A DNA stretch of 43,452 bases from JBLNBU01 sp050260215 (GCA_050260215.1 JBLNBU010000290.1:1-43452), one strand, 5' to 3'; positions 1 to 8,784 are shown, counted from the stretch's first letter. Numbers and translations: made by a program. The notes: generated by a model from the letters alone, not told the origin.

Positions 1-1
1 G

Positions 2-1942
2 TCGGTATTCGCAGCCGAATCGGTGCCCGGCCTGCTGGGCGCCCAGGCCGGCATGCGCATCGCCGCGCCGCCGTCGCGCCAGCTGGCCATGCTGGCGGCG
101 CTGGCCGGGCAGCAGGTCGAACTGGCCGAGGCCGAGGCCGCCTGGGTGGCCGCGGTGCGCCGCGCCTTGCCCTCCGGGCCGGTGGTGGTGTCGGCCGGCG
201 ACCATCTGCCGCCCGAGGCCCACGCGGCGGCTGCTGGGCTGTCGACCGCAGTGGCCTATACCGCGCCCCTGGCCGCACCCAGGCCCGGCCTGGCCGAGCT
301 GACCGAGGCTATGGACGCCGGCCAGGTCGAGGCGCTGGTGATCCTGGACGCCAATCCGGTCTACTCCGCCGGCCCTGAGTTCGCCGCCCGGCTGGTGCGG
401 CTGGGGTTCTCGCTGCATGCGGGCCCCTACGACGACGAGACCGCGGCACTGTCGGCCTGGCACCTGCCGCTGGCCCATCCGTTCGAGTGCTGGGGCGACG
501 GGCGTGCCGCCGACGGCACCGTCACCCTAATGCAGCCGCTGGTGCGCCCGCTGAAGGCCGGCATCTGCCCGCAAGGGGTGCTGGCCACTCTCGCCGGCCG
601 CTTCGACCTGGACGGGCGCGCCATGGTGCGCGACACCTGGCGGCAGCTGTCCGATGGCCAGTGGACGGCGGCGCTGCGGACCGGCTTCGTCGCCGGCAGC
701 ACTCCGCCGCCGCTGGACCTGGCCCAGCCGCGCTCGGTGGCCGTCCCGCTGCCGGCGGGCGAGGGCGTCGAGGTGGTGGTGCGCCCGTCCGTCTCGGTGT
801 GGGATGGCCGGCTGGCCAACAATGCCTGGCTGCACGAGGTGGGTGATCCGCTGACCAAGATCACCTGGGACAACGCCGCCACCCTGTCGGCCGCCACCGC
901 GGCGCGGCTGGGCATCGCAGACGGCGACCGGGTGCGCGTCGGCGAAGTGGAACTGCCGGCGGCGGTGGTGGCCCACCATGCCGACGAGGTGGTGGGCCTG
1001 TCGCTGGGCTATGGACGGCGGCGCGCCGGCCGCGTCGGCACCGGCGTCGGCGTCGACGTGGCGGCGCTGGCCGGCGTCGACCGCGCCGTGGTGACCAAGG
1101 CGGCCGGCAAGGTGGAATTCGCCCGCCTGCAGACCACCCAGCGCATGCACGGCCAGCCCCTGGTCGCCCTGGTCCCGTCGCGCGGCGCCCCGGTGTCCTA
1201 TGCGTCCGAGACCGACGATTCATTGTATCCGCCCTGGCCCAAGACCGGGCACGCCTGGGGGATGGTGATCGACCAAGACCTGTGCATCGGCTGCAACACC
1301 TGCGTGGTCGCCTGCCAGGCCGAGAACACCATCCCGGTGGTCGGCCGCGCCGAGGTGGCCCGTGGCCGGGCCATGCACTGGATCCGGGTCGACCGCTACC
1401 TGGACGGCGACATGACCCATTTCCAGCCGGTGCCCTGCATGCACTGCGACCATGCCCCCTGCGAGATCGGCTGTCCGGTGCACGCCACCGTCCACTCCAG
1501 CGAGGGGATCAACCAGCAGGTCTACAACCGCTGCATCGGCACCCGGACCTGCGCCGTCTATTGTCCCTACGAGGTGCGGCGCTTCAACTTCCTGGACTAT
1601 TCCCACAGCGACGAAGAGCTGCCGCGCCTGCAGCGCAATCCCGAGGTCACCGTGCGCGGCCGTGGGGTGATGGAGAAGTGCACCTATTGCATCCAGCGCA
1701 TCGAGGCCGCCCGCATCGACGCCGAGGTGCAGGGCCGCCCGCTGGCCCGCGACGCCGTCACCCCGGCCTGCGCCCAGGCCTGTCCGACCGGCACCATCGT
1801 CTTCGGCGACCTCAACGACCCCGGCAGCCGCGTCGCCGGAGCGCGCGGCAGCCCGCGCAACTACGCCTTGTTGCCCCAACTGGGCACCCGCCCGCGCACC
1901 ACGTATCTGGCGCGGGTCAGGAGGGAGGTGGGAAATGGCTAG
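2..1942 (+). CDS. actB: ActB, alternative complex III molybdopterin-like/iron-sulfur subunit (5' end outside the window)
   Basis: The reading frame is open from base 2, so the N-terminus lies upstream of the window. The first ~370 residues look like the end of the molybdopterin-oxidoreductase-like domain of ActB (for example LVILDANPVYSAGPEF and FECWGDGRAADGTVTLMQPL). The C-terminal ~240 residues are a ferredoxin-like part with four cysteine clusters: CIGCNTCVVAC, CMHCDHAPCEIGC, CIGTRTCAVYC, and the split set CTYC...CAQAC. In known complexes these hold four FeS centres that pass electrons within the quinol:cytochrome c oxidoreductase; the Mo-domain is thought to be cofactor-free. It is followed by actC, actD, actE and actF in the usual order, so the pentahaem actA is expected just upstream. 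The identification is firm; only the missing start is uncertain. Confidence 0.93.
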   Translation, partial: SVFAAESVPGLLGAQAGMRIAAPPSRQLAMLAALAGQQVELAEAEAAWVAAVRRALPSGPVVVSAGDHLPPEAHAAAAGLSTAVAYTAPLAAPRPGLAELTEAMDAGQVEALVILDANPVYSAGPEFAARLVRLGFSLHAGPYDDETAALSAWHLPLAHPFECWGDGRAADGTVTLMQPLVRPLKAGICPQGVLATLAGRFDLDGRAMVRDTWRQLSDGQWTAALRTGFVAGSTPPPLDLAQPRSVAVPLPAGEGVEVVVRPSVSVWDGRLANNAWLHEVGDPLTKITWDNAATLSAATAARLGIADGDRVRVGEVELPAAVVAHHADEVVGLSLGYGRRRAGRVGTGVGVDVAALAGVDRAVVTKAAGKVEFARLQTTQRMHGQPLVALVPSRGAPVSYASETDDSLYPPWPKTGHAWGMVIDQDLCIGCNTCVVACQAENTIPVVGRAEVARGRAMHWIRVDRYLDGDMTHFQPVPCMHCDHAPCEIGCPVHATVHSSEGINQQVYNRCIGTRTCAVYCPYEVRRFNFLDYSHSDEELPRLQRNPEVTVRGRGVMEKCTYCIQRIEAARIDAEVQGRPLARDAVTPACAQACPTGTIVFGDLNDPGSRVAGARGSPRNYALLPQLGTRPRTTYLARVRREVGNG

Positions 1943-1956
1943 GGCGCCTGTTCAGC

Positions 1957-2016
1957 CGTCATGCCCGGACTTGATCCGGGCATCCATGCCCCCCCGGGTC
2001 GAGACCGGGGGTGACG
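1957..2016. repeat. REP-like double-hairpin palindromic element
   Basis: Two adjacent hairpins lie between actB and actC. The first has perfect 9-base arms, ATGCCCGGA (1961-1969) and TCCGGGCAT (1975-1983). The second pairs CCCCCGG at 1991 with CCGGGGG ending at 2011, with one bulged G. The ends are themselves inverted, CGTCA at 1957-1961 and TGACG at 2012-2016. This is the form of the dispersed intergenic palindromes common in alphaproteobacteria. No second copy was seen in this window. Being inside an operon, it may affect mRNA stability or the actB:actC ratio; that is inference. Confidence 0.7.
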
Positions 2017-2032
2017 AGAGGAGTGGGCACTG

Positions 2033-3364
2033 ATGCCCCTTCTGCCCGACCAGAGCTTCACCACCGTCTCGCGCGAGGTTGCCGGCATCGTCCAGGACTT
2101 CCCGCTGCGGCGGCGCTGGTGGGTGCTGCTGGGCTTGAGCGCGCTCGGCGTGGTGCTGTTCGTCGTCTCGGCCACCTGGCTGTTCACCTGGGGTGTGGGG
2201 GTGTGGGGGCTCGACATTCCCGTGGCCTGGGGACTGGCCATCGTCAATGTGGTGTGGTGGATCGGGCTGGGGCACGCCGGCACCTTCATCTCGGCCATGC
2301 TGCTGCTGCTGGGCCAGCCGTGGCGCAACTCGCTCAACCGGGTGGCCGAGGCGATGACCGTGTTCGCCGTGCTGTGCGCGGTGCTGTGGCCGATCCTGCA
2401 CCTGGGGCGGCCGTGGATGTTCTACTACATGCTGCCCTATCCCAACACGCTCGAGGTCCAGCCCCAGTTCCGCAGTCCGCTGCTGTGGGACGTGTTCGCC
2501 TTCGGCACCTATTTCACCGTCTCGGTGATCTTCTGGTACGTGGGCATGATCCCCGACCTGGCCACCTTGCGCGACCGCGCCCGCAGCCGGGCGGGGCAGG
2601 TGGTCTATGGGGTGATGGCGCTGGGGTGGCGGGGCAGTGCGCGGCACTGGCAGCGCTGGCGCCAGGCGTACCTGCTGGTGGCCGGGTTGGCCATGCCGCT
2701 GGTGGTGTCGGTGCATTCCGGCGTGTCGCTGCTGTTCGCGGTGGGGCCGGTGACCGGCTGGCACAGCACCATTTTCCCGCCGTTCTTCGTCATGGGCGCG
2801 GTCTATTCGGGCTTTGCCATGGTGCTGCTGATCGCCATCGCGCTGCGCGCCACCTTCCGGCTGCAGGCGGTGCTGACCGAGCGGCACCTGGACCTCTTGG
2901 GCAAGTGGGTGCTGCTGACCGGACTGTGCACGGGCTACGGCTATGCCTCAGAGACCTTCGTCGCCTGGTACTCGGGCGACGCGGTCGAGTGGGGGCGGGT
3001 GCTGGAACGCACGCTGGGCACCTATGCCGGGGTCACCTGGTTCACCTATGCGGTCAACCTGGGCGTCATCCACCTGTTGTGGCTGCGAAGGGTGCGCACC
3101 TCGCCGCGGCTGGCGGGCATCGTCGCGGCGCTGGTGGTGGTGGCCATGTACACCGAGCGGTACATGCTGGTGATCACCTCGCTGTACCACGGCTGGATGC
3201 CGGGCAAGTGGCGGGTCTATGTGCCCACCTTCTGGGATTGGGCGATCTATTTCGGCACGGTGGGGCTGTTCTTCTTCCTGATGCTGCTGTTCATCCGCTG
3301 GCTGCCGGCGGTGGCCATCGCCGAGGTCAAGGAAGTGGTCATGGAGCAACGCCATGCCGACTGA
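2033..3364 (+). CDS. actC: ActC, NrfD-like quinol-binding membrane subunit of alternative complex III
   Basis: This is a 443-residue polytopic membrane protein of the NrfD/PsrC family. About ten hydrophobic segments are visible, starting after the cytoplasmic-looking stretch ending FPLRRRWW. ActC is the subunit that oxidises quinol in the membrane and passes electrons to the ActB iron-sulfur clusters. Family-typical stretches include GLGHAGTFISAMLLL, WPILHLGRPW and FRSPLLWDVFAFGTYF. The ATG at 2033 follows GAGAGGAG, a good ribosome-binding sequence. The last 11 bases overlap actD, suggesting coupled translation. Length is in the usual range for ActC. The separation from actB by the palindromic element is the only gap of note in this operon. 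Confidence 0.93.
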   Translation: MPLLPDQSFTTVSREVAGIVQDFPLRRRWWVLLGLSALGVVLFVVSATWLFTWGVGVWGLDIPVAWGLAIVNVVWWIGLGHAGTFISAMLLLLGQPWRNSLNRVAEAMTVFAVLCAVLWPILHLGRPWMFYYMLPYPNTLEVQPQFRSPLLWDVFAFGTYFTVSVIFWYVGMIPDLATLRDRARSRAGQVVYGVMALGWRGSARHWQRWRQAYLLVAGLAMPLVVSVHSGVSLLFAVGPVTGWHSTIFPPFFVMGAVYSGFAMVLLIAIALRATFRLQAVLTERHLDLLGKWVLLTGLCTGYGYASETFVAWYSGDAVEWGRVLERTLGTYAGVTWFTYAVNLGVIHLLWLRRVRTSPRLAGIVAALVVVAMYTERYMLVITSLYHGWMPGKWRVYVPTFWDWAIYFGTVGLFFFLMLLFIRWLPAVAIAEVKEVVMEQRHAD

Positions 3365-3842
3365 GCGGGTGAGCGCGTCGTTCCCGAGCGCCGACGCCAT
3401 CACAGCCGCGGCGGCCGAAGCCCGCGCCCTGGGCCGGCTGGACGCCTTCACGCCTTTCCCGGTCAAGGCGCTCAACGACCTGATCTCGGGCCCCGACCCG
3501 GCCGTCCCCTGGGCGACCTTCATCGGCGGCGCGGCGGGTGCGGCAATCGGCTTCTGGCTGGGCTGGTTCATCAACTTCGTCGAGTTCCCCCTGGACGTGG
3601 GCGGCCGGCCGCTGTTCTCGTGGCCGGCCTTCATGTTGCCGGCGTTCGAGCTGGCGGTGCTGCTGGCCACCTTCGGTGCCATGGGGGCGATGCTGGTGCG
3701 CAACCGCCTGCCGCGCCTGCACCATCCCGACTTCGACCTGCCCGGCTTCGACCGGGTCACCGACGACCGCTTCATCCTGGTGGTCGACACCGACCAGGCC
3801 GATGCGGCGCGCAGGCTGATGCGCCGGCATGGGGGAACGTGA
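3354..3842 (+). CDS. actD: ActD, DUF3341 membrane subunit of alternative complex III
   Basis: This 162-residue protein matches ActD (DUF3341). It has an N-terminal soluble part with DAFTPFPVKALNDLI, then two hydrophobic segments around residues 46-66 and 85-108, separated by a loop with the family pattern PLDVGGRPLFSWPAF. The C-terminal part (HPDFDLPGFDRVTDDRFILV) is also typical. ActD is a small structural subunit anchored beside ActC. Its start lies within the end of actC, and its stop shares one base with the actE start (TGATG), so translation is probably coupled along the operon. Confidence 0.9.
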   Translation: MPTERVSASFPSADAITAAAAEARALGRLDAFTPFPVKALNDLISGPDPAVPWATFIGGAAGAAIGFWLGWFINFVEFPLDVGGRPLFSWPAFMLPAFELAVLLATFGAMGAMLVRNRLPRLHHPDFDLPGFDRVTDDRFILVVDTDQADAARRLMRRHGGT

Positions 3843-4357
3843 TGGGTAAGCGTTTGCTCGCCCTGTGCTGTGTCGGCCTGCTTGCCGCCTGCAACCAGGA
3901 CATGGTGACCCAGGAAAAGGCCATGCCGACCGAGGCGTCCGACGTCTTTGCCGACGGCAAGGTCGAGCAGGCGCCGCCCGTCGGCACGGTGTCGCGCGAG
4001 GTGCTGCCGGCCCGGCCCGAGTTGACCCCGGCACTGGTCGAGCGCGGGCGCGAGCGCTTCGGCGTGTGGTGCGCGCCCTGCCACGGGGTGGCCGGCGACG
4101 GCGACGGCATCATTCCCCGCCACGGGTTCCCCCATCCCCCCAGCTACCACATCGACCGGCTGCGCCGGGCCCCGGCCGCCTATTTCGTCCAGGTGATCGG
4201 CGGCGGCCACGGGGTGATGTACTCGTATGCCGACCGCGTCGCACCCGCCGACCGCTGGGCCATCGCCGCGTGGATCGAGGTGCTGCAGGCCAGCCAGGGC
4301 ACTCCCGTCGCCCAGTTGTCGCCAGAACAGCGCGAACGGGTGGAGGCCGGGCAATGA
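3842..4357 (+). CDS. actE: ActE, monohaem c-type cytochrome lipoprotein subunit of alternative complex III
   Basis: This 171-residue protein begins with a lipoprotein signal peptide (GLLAAC, so the mature N-terminus would be a lipidated Cys about 15 residues in). One haem-binding motif, CAPCH, is present near residue 80, followed by GVAGDGDGIIP, which is typical of class I cytochrome c domains. A Met in GVMYSYADRV is a plausible axial ligand. ActE is the likely exit point of electrons towards soluble cytochrome c or the oxidase's own haem. The ATG at 3842 overlaps the stop of actD, and the stop overlaps the start of actF (ATGA). Confidence 0.9.
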   Translation: MGKRLLALCCVGLLAACNQDMVTQEKAMPTEASDVFADGKVEQAPPVGTVSREVLPARPELTPALVERGRERFGVWCAPCHGVAGDGDGIIPRHGFPHPPSYHIDRLRRAPAAYFVQVIGGGHGVMYSYADRVAPADRWAIAAWIEVLQASQGTPVAQLSPEQRERVEAGQ

Positions 4358-5370
4358 CCGCGGCACTGGTCGTGGTCGTCCTCGGGCTGGCGGCCATGGG
4401 CGGGATCGGTCTGGGCTGGGGAACGGCTGCGCTGCTGCACGGCTGGCTGGCGGCGGCAATCGCGGTGCACGGGCTGGCATTCGGCGGCCTGCTGCTGCTG
4501 CTGGTCGACCATGTGATCCCGCAGCACTGGTCGCTGCGGGTCGAGCGCGCCGCCGAGGCGGCGGCGCTGACCATGCCGCTGGTGGGGCTGGCCTTCGTTC
4601 CCGTGCTGGCGGGGATGGCGGCGGTATGGCCATGGGCGTCGGTTGCGGCCTGGCCCGAGGACTGGCCCAACCACGCCTGGCTGGCCCCCGGCTTCTTTGC
4701 CGGCCGCACCGTCGCCTTCTTCCTGGCGTGGAGCGTGCTGGCGGTGCTCGCCGCCACCCGCACCCGCAAGGTGGCCCGCCCGGCGGTGGCGGCGGTGGGG
4801 CTGATCGTGTGGGCGCTGTCGGGCAGCCTGGCCGGCTTCGACTGGCAGATGAGCCTGGAACCGCCCTTCCGCTCGACCATCTTCGGCCTTCTGTTCCTGG
4901 AGGACCAGACGCTGACCGCGGTGGCGTTTGCCGTGCTGGTCTCGGCCGGGCGGCAGGGGACGCGGCCGGGCCCGCTGGCCGCCGTGCTGCTGTCGGTGGT
5001 GCTGCTGTGGAGCTACCTGGCCTTCATGCAGTACCTGATCATCTGGTCGGCCGACCTGCCGCACGAGATCGGCTTCTTTCTGCGCCGGCTGGACGGCGGC
5101 TGGCTGTGGTTGGCGCGCGGCCTGGCCGCCACCCTGGGCGGCGCCGCCTTCCTGGTGCTGCTGCCCGGCTATGTCCGCCATTCGGTGCCGCGGCTGCGCG
5201 CGGTGGCGGCCTTCGTGCTGGCCTTGCGCCTGGCCGAGACCGCCTGGCTGGTGCTGCCCGCCTGGCCCGGTCCGGCGCTGCCCGGCGTACTGGCCTTCTG
5301 CGCCGGGCTGGCGGCCCTGGGCGGGCTTTGGCTGCTCCTGTTCCGGAGGCTGGTCCATGCCCGGCCATGA
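4354..5370 (+). CDS. actF: ActF, NrfD-like integral membrane subunit of alternative complex III
   Basis: A 338-residue very hydrophobic protein with roughly ten membrane segments, encoded directly after actE with a 4-base overlap. Stretches such as FFAGRTVAFFLAWSVLA, LSGSLAGFDWQMSLEP and WSYLAFMQYLIIWSADLP are characteristic of ActF, the second NrfD-like membrane subunit, which is related to ActC but lacks part of its quinol site. The asparagine and acidic residues in this last stretch lie where proton-path residues are proposed in the family; that role is established knowledge rather than seen here. It overlaps the next gene by 14 bases. Confidence 0.9.
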   Translation: MTAALVVVVLGLAAMGGIGLGWGTAALLHGWLAAAIAVHGLAFGGLLLLLVDHVIPQHWSLRVERAAEAAALTMPLVGLAFVPVLAGMAAVWPWASVAAWPEDWPNHAWLAPGFFAGRTVAFFLAWSVLAVLAATRTRKVARPAVAAVGLIVWALSGSLAGFDWQMSLEPPFRSTIFGLLFLEDQTLTAVAFAVLVSAGRQGTRPGPLAAVLLSVVLLWSYLAFMQYLIIWSADLPHEIGFFLRRLDGGWLWLARGLAATLGGAAFLVLLPGYVRHSVPRLRAVAAFVLALRLAETAWLVLPAWPGPALPGVLAFCAGLAALGGLWLLLFRRLVHARP

Positions 5371-5668
5371 GCGGCGCGACATCGACATCCGCCTGACCGC
5401 CTGGTCAGTGGCCGGGCTGTTGGCCACGGTGGCGGTGGTGGCCGGGCTGATGGCGCTGCTGCTGTGGGGTCTGGGCGGCGGCGGCCGGCCGTTGCCCGCT
5501 GCGGTGCCGCATGCCGAAGGGGTGCAGGACGTGGACGAGCCCGCCCGCCTGGCGGCCGAGAAGGAACCGCTGCTGGGCCAGTGGGGATGGGCCGACGCCG
5601 CCCATCGCCTGGCCCGCATTCCGGTGGACGAGGCGGCCCGGATGGTGGTGCGGCGGGGGTGGCGATGA
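5357..5668 (+). CDS. Small single-pass membrane protein between act and cox genes
   Basis: This 103-residue protein has one clear membrane segment (about residues 15-41, rich in Val, Ala and Leu), then a periplasmic tail. The tail ends with GWGWADAAHRLARIPVDEAARMVVRRG. This resembles the short tail (Trp-Gly-Trp-x-Asp, then Arg-Ile-Pro-x-Asp-x-Ala) found in small proteins encoded beside act/Sco/cox genes in other bacteria, so it probably takes part in assembly or stability of the respiratory complex. No catalytic motif is visible. The start at 5357 lies inside the end of actF, and the stop overlaps coxB by 4 bases, so it is certainly co-transcribed. Function is not known to me. Confidence 0.8.
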   Translation: MPGHERRDIDIRLTAWSVAGLLATVAVVAGLMALLLWGLGGGGRPLPAAVPHAEGVQDVDEPARLAAEKEPLLGQWGWADAAHRLARIPVDEAARMVVRRGWR

Positions 5669-6642
5669 CCTGGTGGCCGGTGGCGATCTCGGACTATGCC
5701 CGCAGCATCGACTGGCTGTTCGCCGCCCTGGTGGCGGTCACCGCCGCGGTGGCGGTGCCGGCGCTGGCGGCTCTGGTGTGGTTCGCAGTCAAGTACCGCG
5801 ACGGCAGCCCCGCCGACCGCCGCCAGCCGCCGCGGCGCAAGGTATGGCTGGAAGTGGGCTGGACGGTGGTGCCCTTCGCCCTGACCCTGGTGGTGTTCCT
5901 GTGGGCGGCCTCCCTTTACCGCGACCACGCCGACCTGCCGGCCGAGGGCCTGGAGATCACCGTGGTCGCCAAGCAGTGGATGTTCAGGATCGAGCATCCC
6001 GGCGGCCGGCGCGAATTGGACGAACTGCACGTGCCCATGGGCCGGACGGTCAAGCTGTTGATGACCTCGGAAGACGTCATCCATAGCCTGTTCATACCGG
6101 CGCTGCGCATCAAGCAGGACGTGCTGCCGGGCCGGGTCACCGCCCTGTGGTTCAAGGCAGACCGTCCCGGCGTCTATCACCTGCACTGCGCCGAGTACTG
6201 CGGCACCAACCATTCCCTGATGGGCACCCGCTTCGTGGTGATGCGGCCCGAGGACTATCAGGCCTGGCTGGGCCAGGGCGGCGAGGATGCCGCCCTGGTC
6301 GCCCAAGGCGCGCGGCTGTTCCGCGAGGTCGGCTGCAGCGGCTGCCACGAAGGCCGCACCGCGGCAGTGCGTGCCCCCAACCTGTGCGGCGTGTTCGGCT
6401 CTCCGGTGGCGCTGGCCGACGGCCGGGTGGTGGTCGCCGACGAGGCGTATGTGCGCGACAGCATCCTGCTGCCCGGCCGCGACATCGTCGCCGGCTACCG
6501 CGACGACATGCCGTCGTTCGCAGGCCGGCTGTCCGAGGCCCAGGTCCAGGCGCTGGTCGCCTATGTGAAGTCGCTGGCACTGGCCGGCGACATGACCTTG
6601 CCCGCCCCCCAGGGGGCCGTCTGCCGCGGAGCGGTGCCATGA
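5665..6642 (+). CDS. coxB: Cytochrome c oxidase subunit II with fused cytochrome c domain (caa3 type)
   Basis: A 325-residue subunit with two N-terminal membrane helices (about 18-43 and 62-84), a cupredoxin CuA domain, and a C-terminal cytochrome c. CuA ligands are readable: His140 (EDVIHSLF), then Cys175, Glu177, Cys179, His183 and Met186 in HCAEYCGTNHSLM. The haem c motif CSGCH is at residues 224-228, and DDMPSFAG supplies a likely Met ligand. The fusion marks a caa3-type oxidase, which takes electrons from cytochrome c or directly from alternative complex III encoded upstream. It overlaps the genes on both sides by 4 bases. No secretion signal beyond the first helix is evident. Confidence 0.95.
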   Translation: MTWWPVAISDYARSIDWLFAALVAVTAAVAVPALAALVWFAVKYRDGSPADRRQPPRRKVWLEVGWTVVPFALTLVVFLWAASLYRDHADLPAEGLEITVVAKQWMFRIEHPGGRRELDELHVPMGRTVKLLMTSEDVIHSLFIPALRIKQDVLPGRVTALWFKADRPGVYHLHCAEYCGTNHSLMGTRFVVMRPEDYQAWLGQGGEDAALVAQGARLFREVGCSGCHEGRTAAVRAPNLCGVFGSPVALADGRVVVADEAYVRDSILLPGRDIVAGYRDDMPSFAGRLSEAQVQALVAYVKSLALAGDMTLPAPQGAVCRGAVP

Positions 6643-8234
6643 ACACCTCGTACCTGGGCGCGGGATACGGCCTTCGCTCGTGGCTGCTGTCGACCGACCA
6701 CAAGCGGGTGGCGGTGCTGTACCTGGTGGCGATCACCGTGTTCTTCTTCGTCGGCGGGGCGGCGGCGACCCTGATCCGCCTCAATTTGGCGGTGCCCGAC
6801 AGCACCTTGATGACGGCCGACACCTACAACCGCGCCTTCACCCTGCATGCGGTGGTGATGGTGTGGTTCTTCCTGATCCCCTCGATCCCGGCGGTGTTCG
6901 GCAACTTCCTGCTGCCGCTGATGATCGGGGCGCAGGACCTGGCCTTTCCGCGCCTGAACCTGGCGTCGTGGTGGGTATTCATGGCCGGCGGGCTGGTGGC
7001 GCTGTGGGGGCTGGTGGTCGGCGGCGTCGACACCGGCTGGACCTTCTACACGCCGTTCAGCTCCACCTATTCCAACAGCCACGTGGTCACCGTGCTGGCC
7101 GGGGTGGTGATCGCCGGGTTCTCGTCGATCCTGACCGGCATCAACCTGATCGTCACCACCCACACCCTTCGCGCCCCCGGCATGGTGTGGAGCCGCCTGC
7201 CGCTGTTCGTCTGGGCCATCTACGCCACCGCCGCCATCCTGATCCTGGCCACGCCGGTGCTGGCGCTGACCTTGGTGCTGGTCGCCGGCGACCGCATCTT
7301 CGCGCTGGGGCTGTTCGATCCCCGGCTGGGAGGCGACCCGCTGTTGTTCCAGCACCTGTTCTGGTTCTACAGCCACCCGGCGGTCTACATCATGGTGCTG
7401 CCGGCCATGGGGGTGACCAACGAGCTGATCGCCTGCTTCTCGCGCCGGCGCATCTTCGGCTATCGCTTCGTGGCGGCGGCGACGCTGGGCATCGCCTCGA
7501 TCGGCTTCCTGGTGTGGGGCCACCACATGTTCGTCGCCGGCATGAGCACCTATGCCAGCTTCGTCTTCTCGCTGCTGACCTTCGTGGTGGCGGTGCCGTC
7601 GGGGATCAAGGTCTACAACTGGACCGCCACCCTGTACAAAGGCCGGGTGCGCTTCGACGCGCCGATGCTGTTCGGGCTGGGCTTCATCGGGCTGTTCGTG
7701 GTGGGCGGGGTGACCGGGCTGTTCCTGGCCTCGCTGGCCTTCGACGTGCACGTCACCGACACCTACTTCGTCGTCGCCCATTTCCACTTCATCATGGTCG
7801 GCGGCACCGTGTCGGCCTATATGGGCGCGCTGCACTTCTGGTGGCCAAAGATCACCGGGCGCATGTACCCCGAGGGATGGGGCCGAGCCAGTGCGGTGCT
7901 GATCTTCTTCGGCTTCCTGCTCACCTTCCTGCCGCAGTACTGGCTGGGCTGGCTGGGCATGCCCAGGCGCTACTGGCACTACCCGCCCGAGTTCCAGGTG
8001 CTCAACGTGCTGTCGTCGGCCGGGGCGTCGATCCTGGCGGTGGGATACCTGCTGCCGCTGGCCTACCTGCTGTGGTCGGCGTTCCGCGGTCCCCGTGCGC
8101 CGGCCAATCCGTGGGGGGCGGCCGGGTTGGAATGGACGGTGGCCTCGCCGCCGCCCCGCGACAATTTCGCCGCCACGCCGGTGGTCGACCGTCCGGCCTA
8201 CGACTACCCCGAGGAGGACGCCCATGGCCGATGA
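6639..8234 (+). CDS. coxA: Cytochrome c oxidase subunit I (haem-copper oxidase, A2 type)
   Basis: This 531-residue, roughly 12-helix protein is the catalytic subunit that reduces O2 and pumps protons. Visible ligands are His70 (haem a, TLHAVVMVW), His246 and Tyr250 (CuB and the cross-linked Tyr, YSHPAVY), His295-His296 (CuB), His381 (haem a3) and His383 (haem a, VVAHFHFIM). Lys324 in VPSGIKVYNW is the K-channel Lys. The usual D-channel Glu of the GHPEVY motif is absent; YSHPAV is present instead, which defines the A2 subfamily. Asp100 in MIGAQDLAFPR, the D-channel entrance, is retained. The start overlaps coxB; the end overlaps coxC by 11 bases. Confidence 0.96.
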   Translation: MNTSYLGAGYGLRSWLLSTDHKRVAVLYLVAITVFFFVGGAAATLIRLNLAVPDSTLMTADTYNRAFTLHAVVMVWFFLIPSIPAVFGNFLLPLMIGAQDLAFPRLNLASWWVFMAGGLVALWGLVVGGVDTGWTFYTPFSSTYSNSHVVTVLAGVVIAGFSSILTGINLIVTTHTLRAPGMVWSRLPLFVWAIYATAAILILATPVLALTLVLVAGDRIFALGLFDPRLGGDPLLFQHLFWFYSHPAVYIMVLPAMGVTNELIACFSRRRIFGYRFVAAATLGIASIGFLVWGHHMFVAGMSTYASFVFSLLTFVVAVPSGIKVYNWTATLYKGRVRFDAPMLFGLGFIGLFVVGGVTGLFLASLAFDVHVTDTYFVVAHFHFIMVGGTVSAYMGALHFWWPKITGRMYPEGWGRASAVLIFFGFLLTFLPQYWLGWLGMPRRYWHYPPEFQVLNVLSSAGASILAVGYLLPLAYLLWSAFRGPRAPANPWGAAGLEWTVASPPPRDNFAATPVVDRPAYDYPEEDAHGR

Positions 8235-8781
8235 CGCCGCCGAGACCAGTGCCCCCTTGGGCATGTGGGTGTTCCTGGCCTCGGAGATCATGATGTTCGG
8301 CGCCCTGTTCATGGCGCTGGCGGTGACCCGCTGGGCCGATACGGCGGGCTGGGTGCAGGGAAGCACGCGGCTGCACCTGTGGATGGGCACCGCCAACACC
8401 GCGGTGCTGCTGGCCAGCAGCGGCGTGGTCGCCATGGCGGTGGTGGCCGTCCACCGCGGGCGGCGGCGCGAGGCCGCCTGGGAACTGGGCGTGGCCGCGC
8501 TGCTGGGGGTGGTGTTCCTGGCCATCAAGGGGACCGAGTGGGTGCTGGAATGGCAAGACGGGCTGATGCTGCCCCAGGCGGCGGCCTTGCGTCCGTTCTT
8601 CGAGTTCTACTTTCTCGCCACCGGCCTGCACGCGTTCCATCTCACCTGTGGGGTGGCGTTGGTGGCGGCGCTGGCACTGCGGCGCTCGGGCGAGGCGGCG
8701 GTGCGCCTGGGCGGGCTGTACTGGCACTTCGTCGACGTGGTGTGGATCTTCCTGTTCCCCATCCTCTACCTGGCACGGTGA
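8224..8781 (+). CDS. coxC: Cytochrome c oxidase subunit III
   Basis: A 185-residue five-helix subunit III. It begins with the family stretch LGMWVFLASEIMMFGALFMA and includes KGTEWVLEWQDG, FFEFYFLATGLHAFHLTCG and YWHFVDVVWIFLFPILYL, all typical of CoxC. It stabilises subunit I and proton uptake. The ATG at 8224 lies within the coxA 3' end, after a GAGGAGG ribosome-binding sequence. It is shorter than mitochondrial subunit III because the first two helices are absent, as is usual in caa3 oxidases. Confidence 0.94.
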   Translation: MADDAAETSAPLGMWVFLASEIMMFGALFMALAVTRWADTAGWVQGSTRLHLWMGTANTAVLLASSGVVAMAVVAVHRGRRREAAWELGVAALLGVVFLAIKGTEWVLEWQDGLMLPQAAALRPFFEFYFLATGLHAFHLTCGVALVAALALRRSGEAAVRLGGLYWHFVDVVWIFLFPILYLAR

Positions 8782-8784
8782 GCC

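Noticed and set aside
427..1879. Long open frames opposite and within actB
   Set aside because: High GC leaves many frames open. These overlap a clear actB reading and have Arg/Pro/Gly-rich, low-complexity translations without family resemblance.
4180..8528. Very long minus-strand frames (over 600 codons) opposite act and cox genes
   Set aside because: They are Gln/His/Arg/Gly-rich mirror frames of well-identified plus-strand genes.
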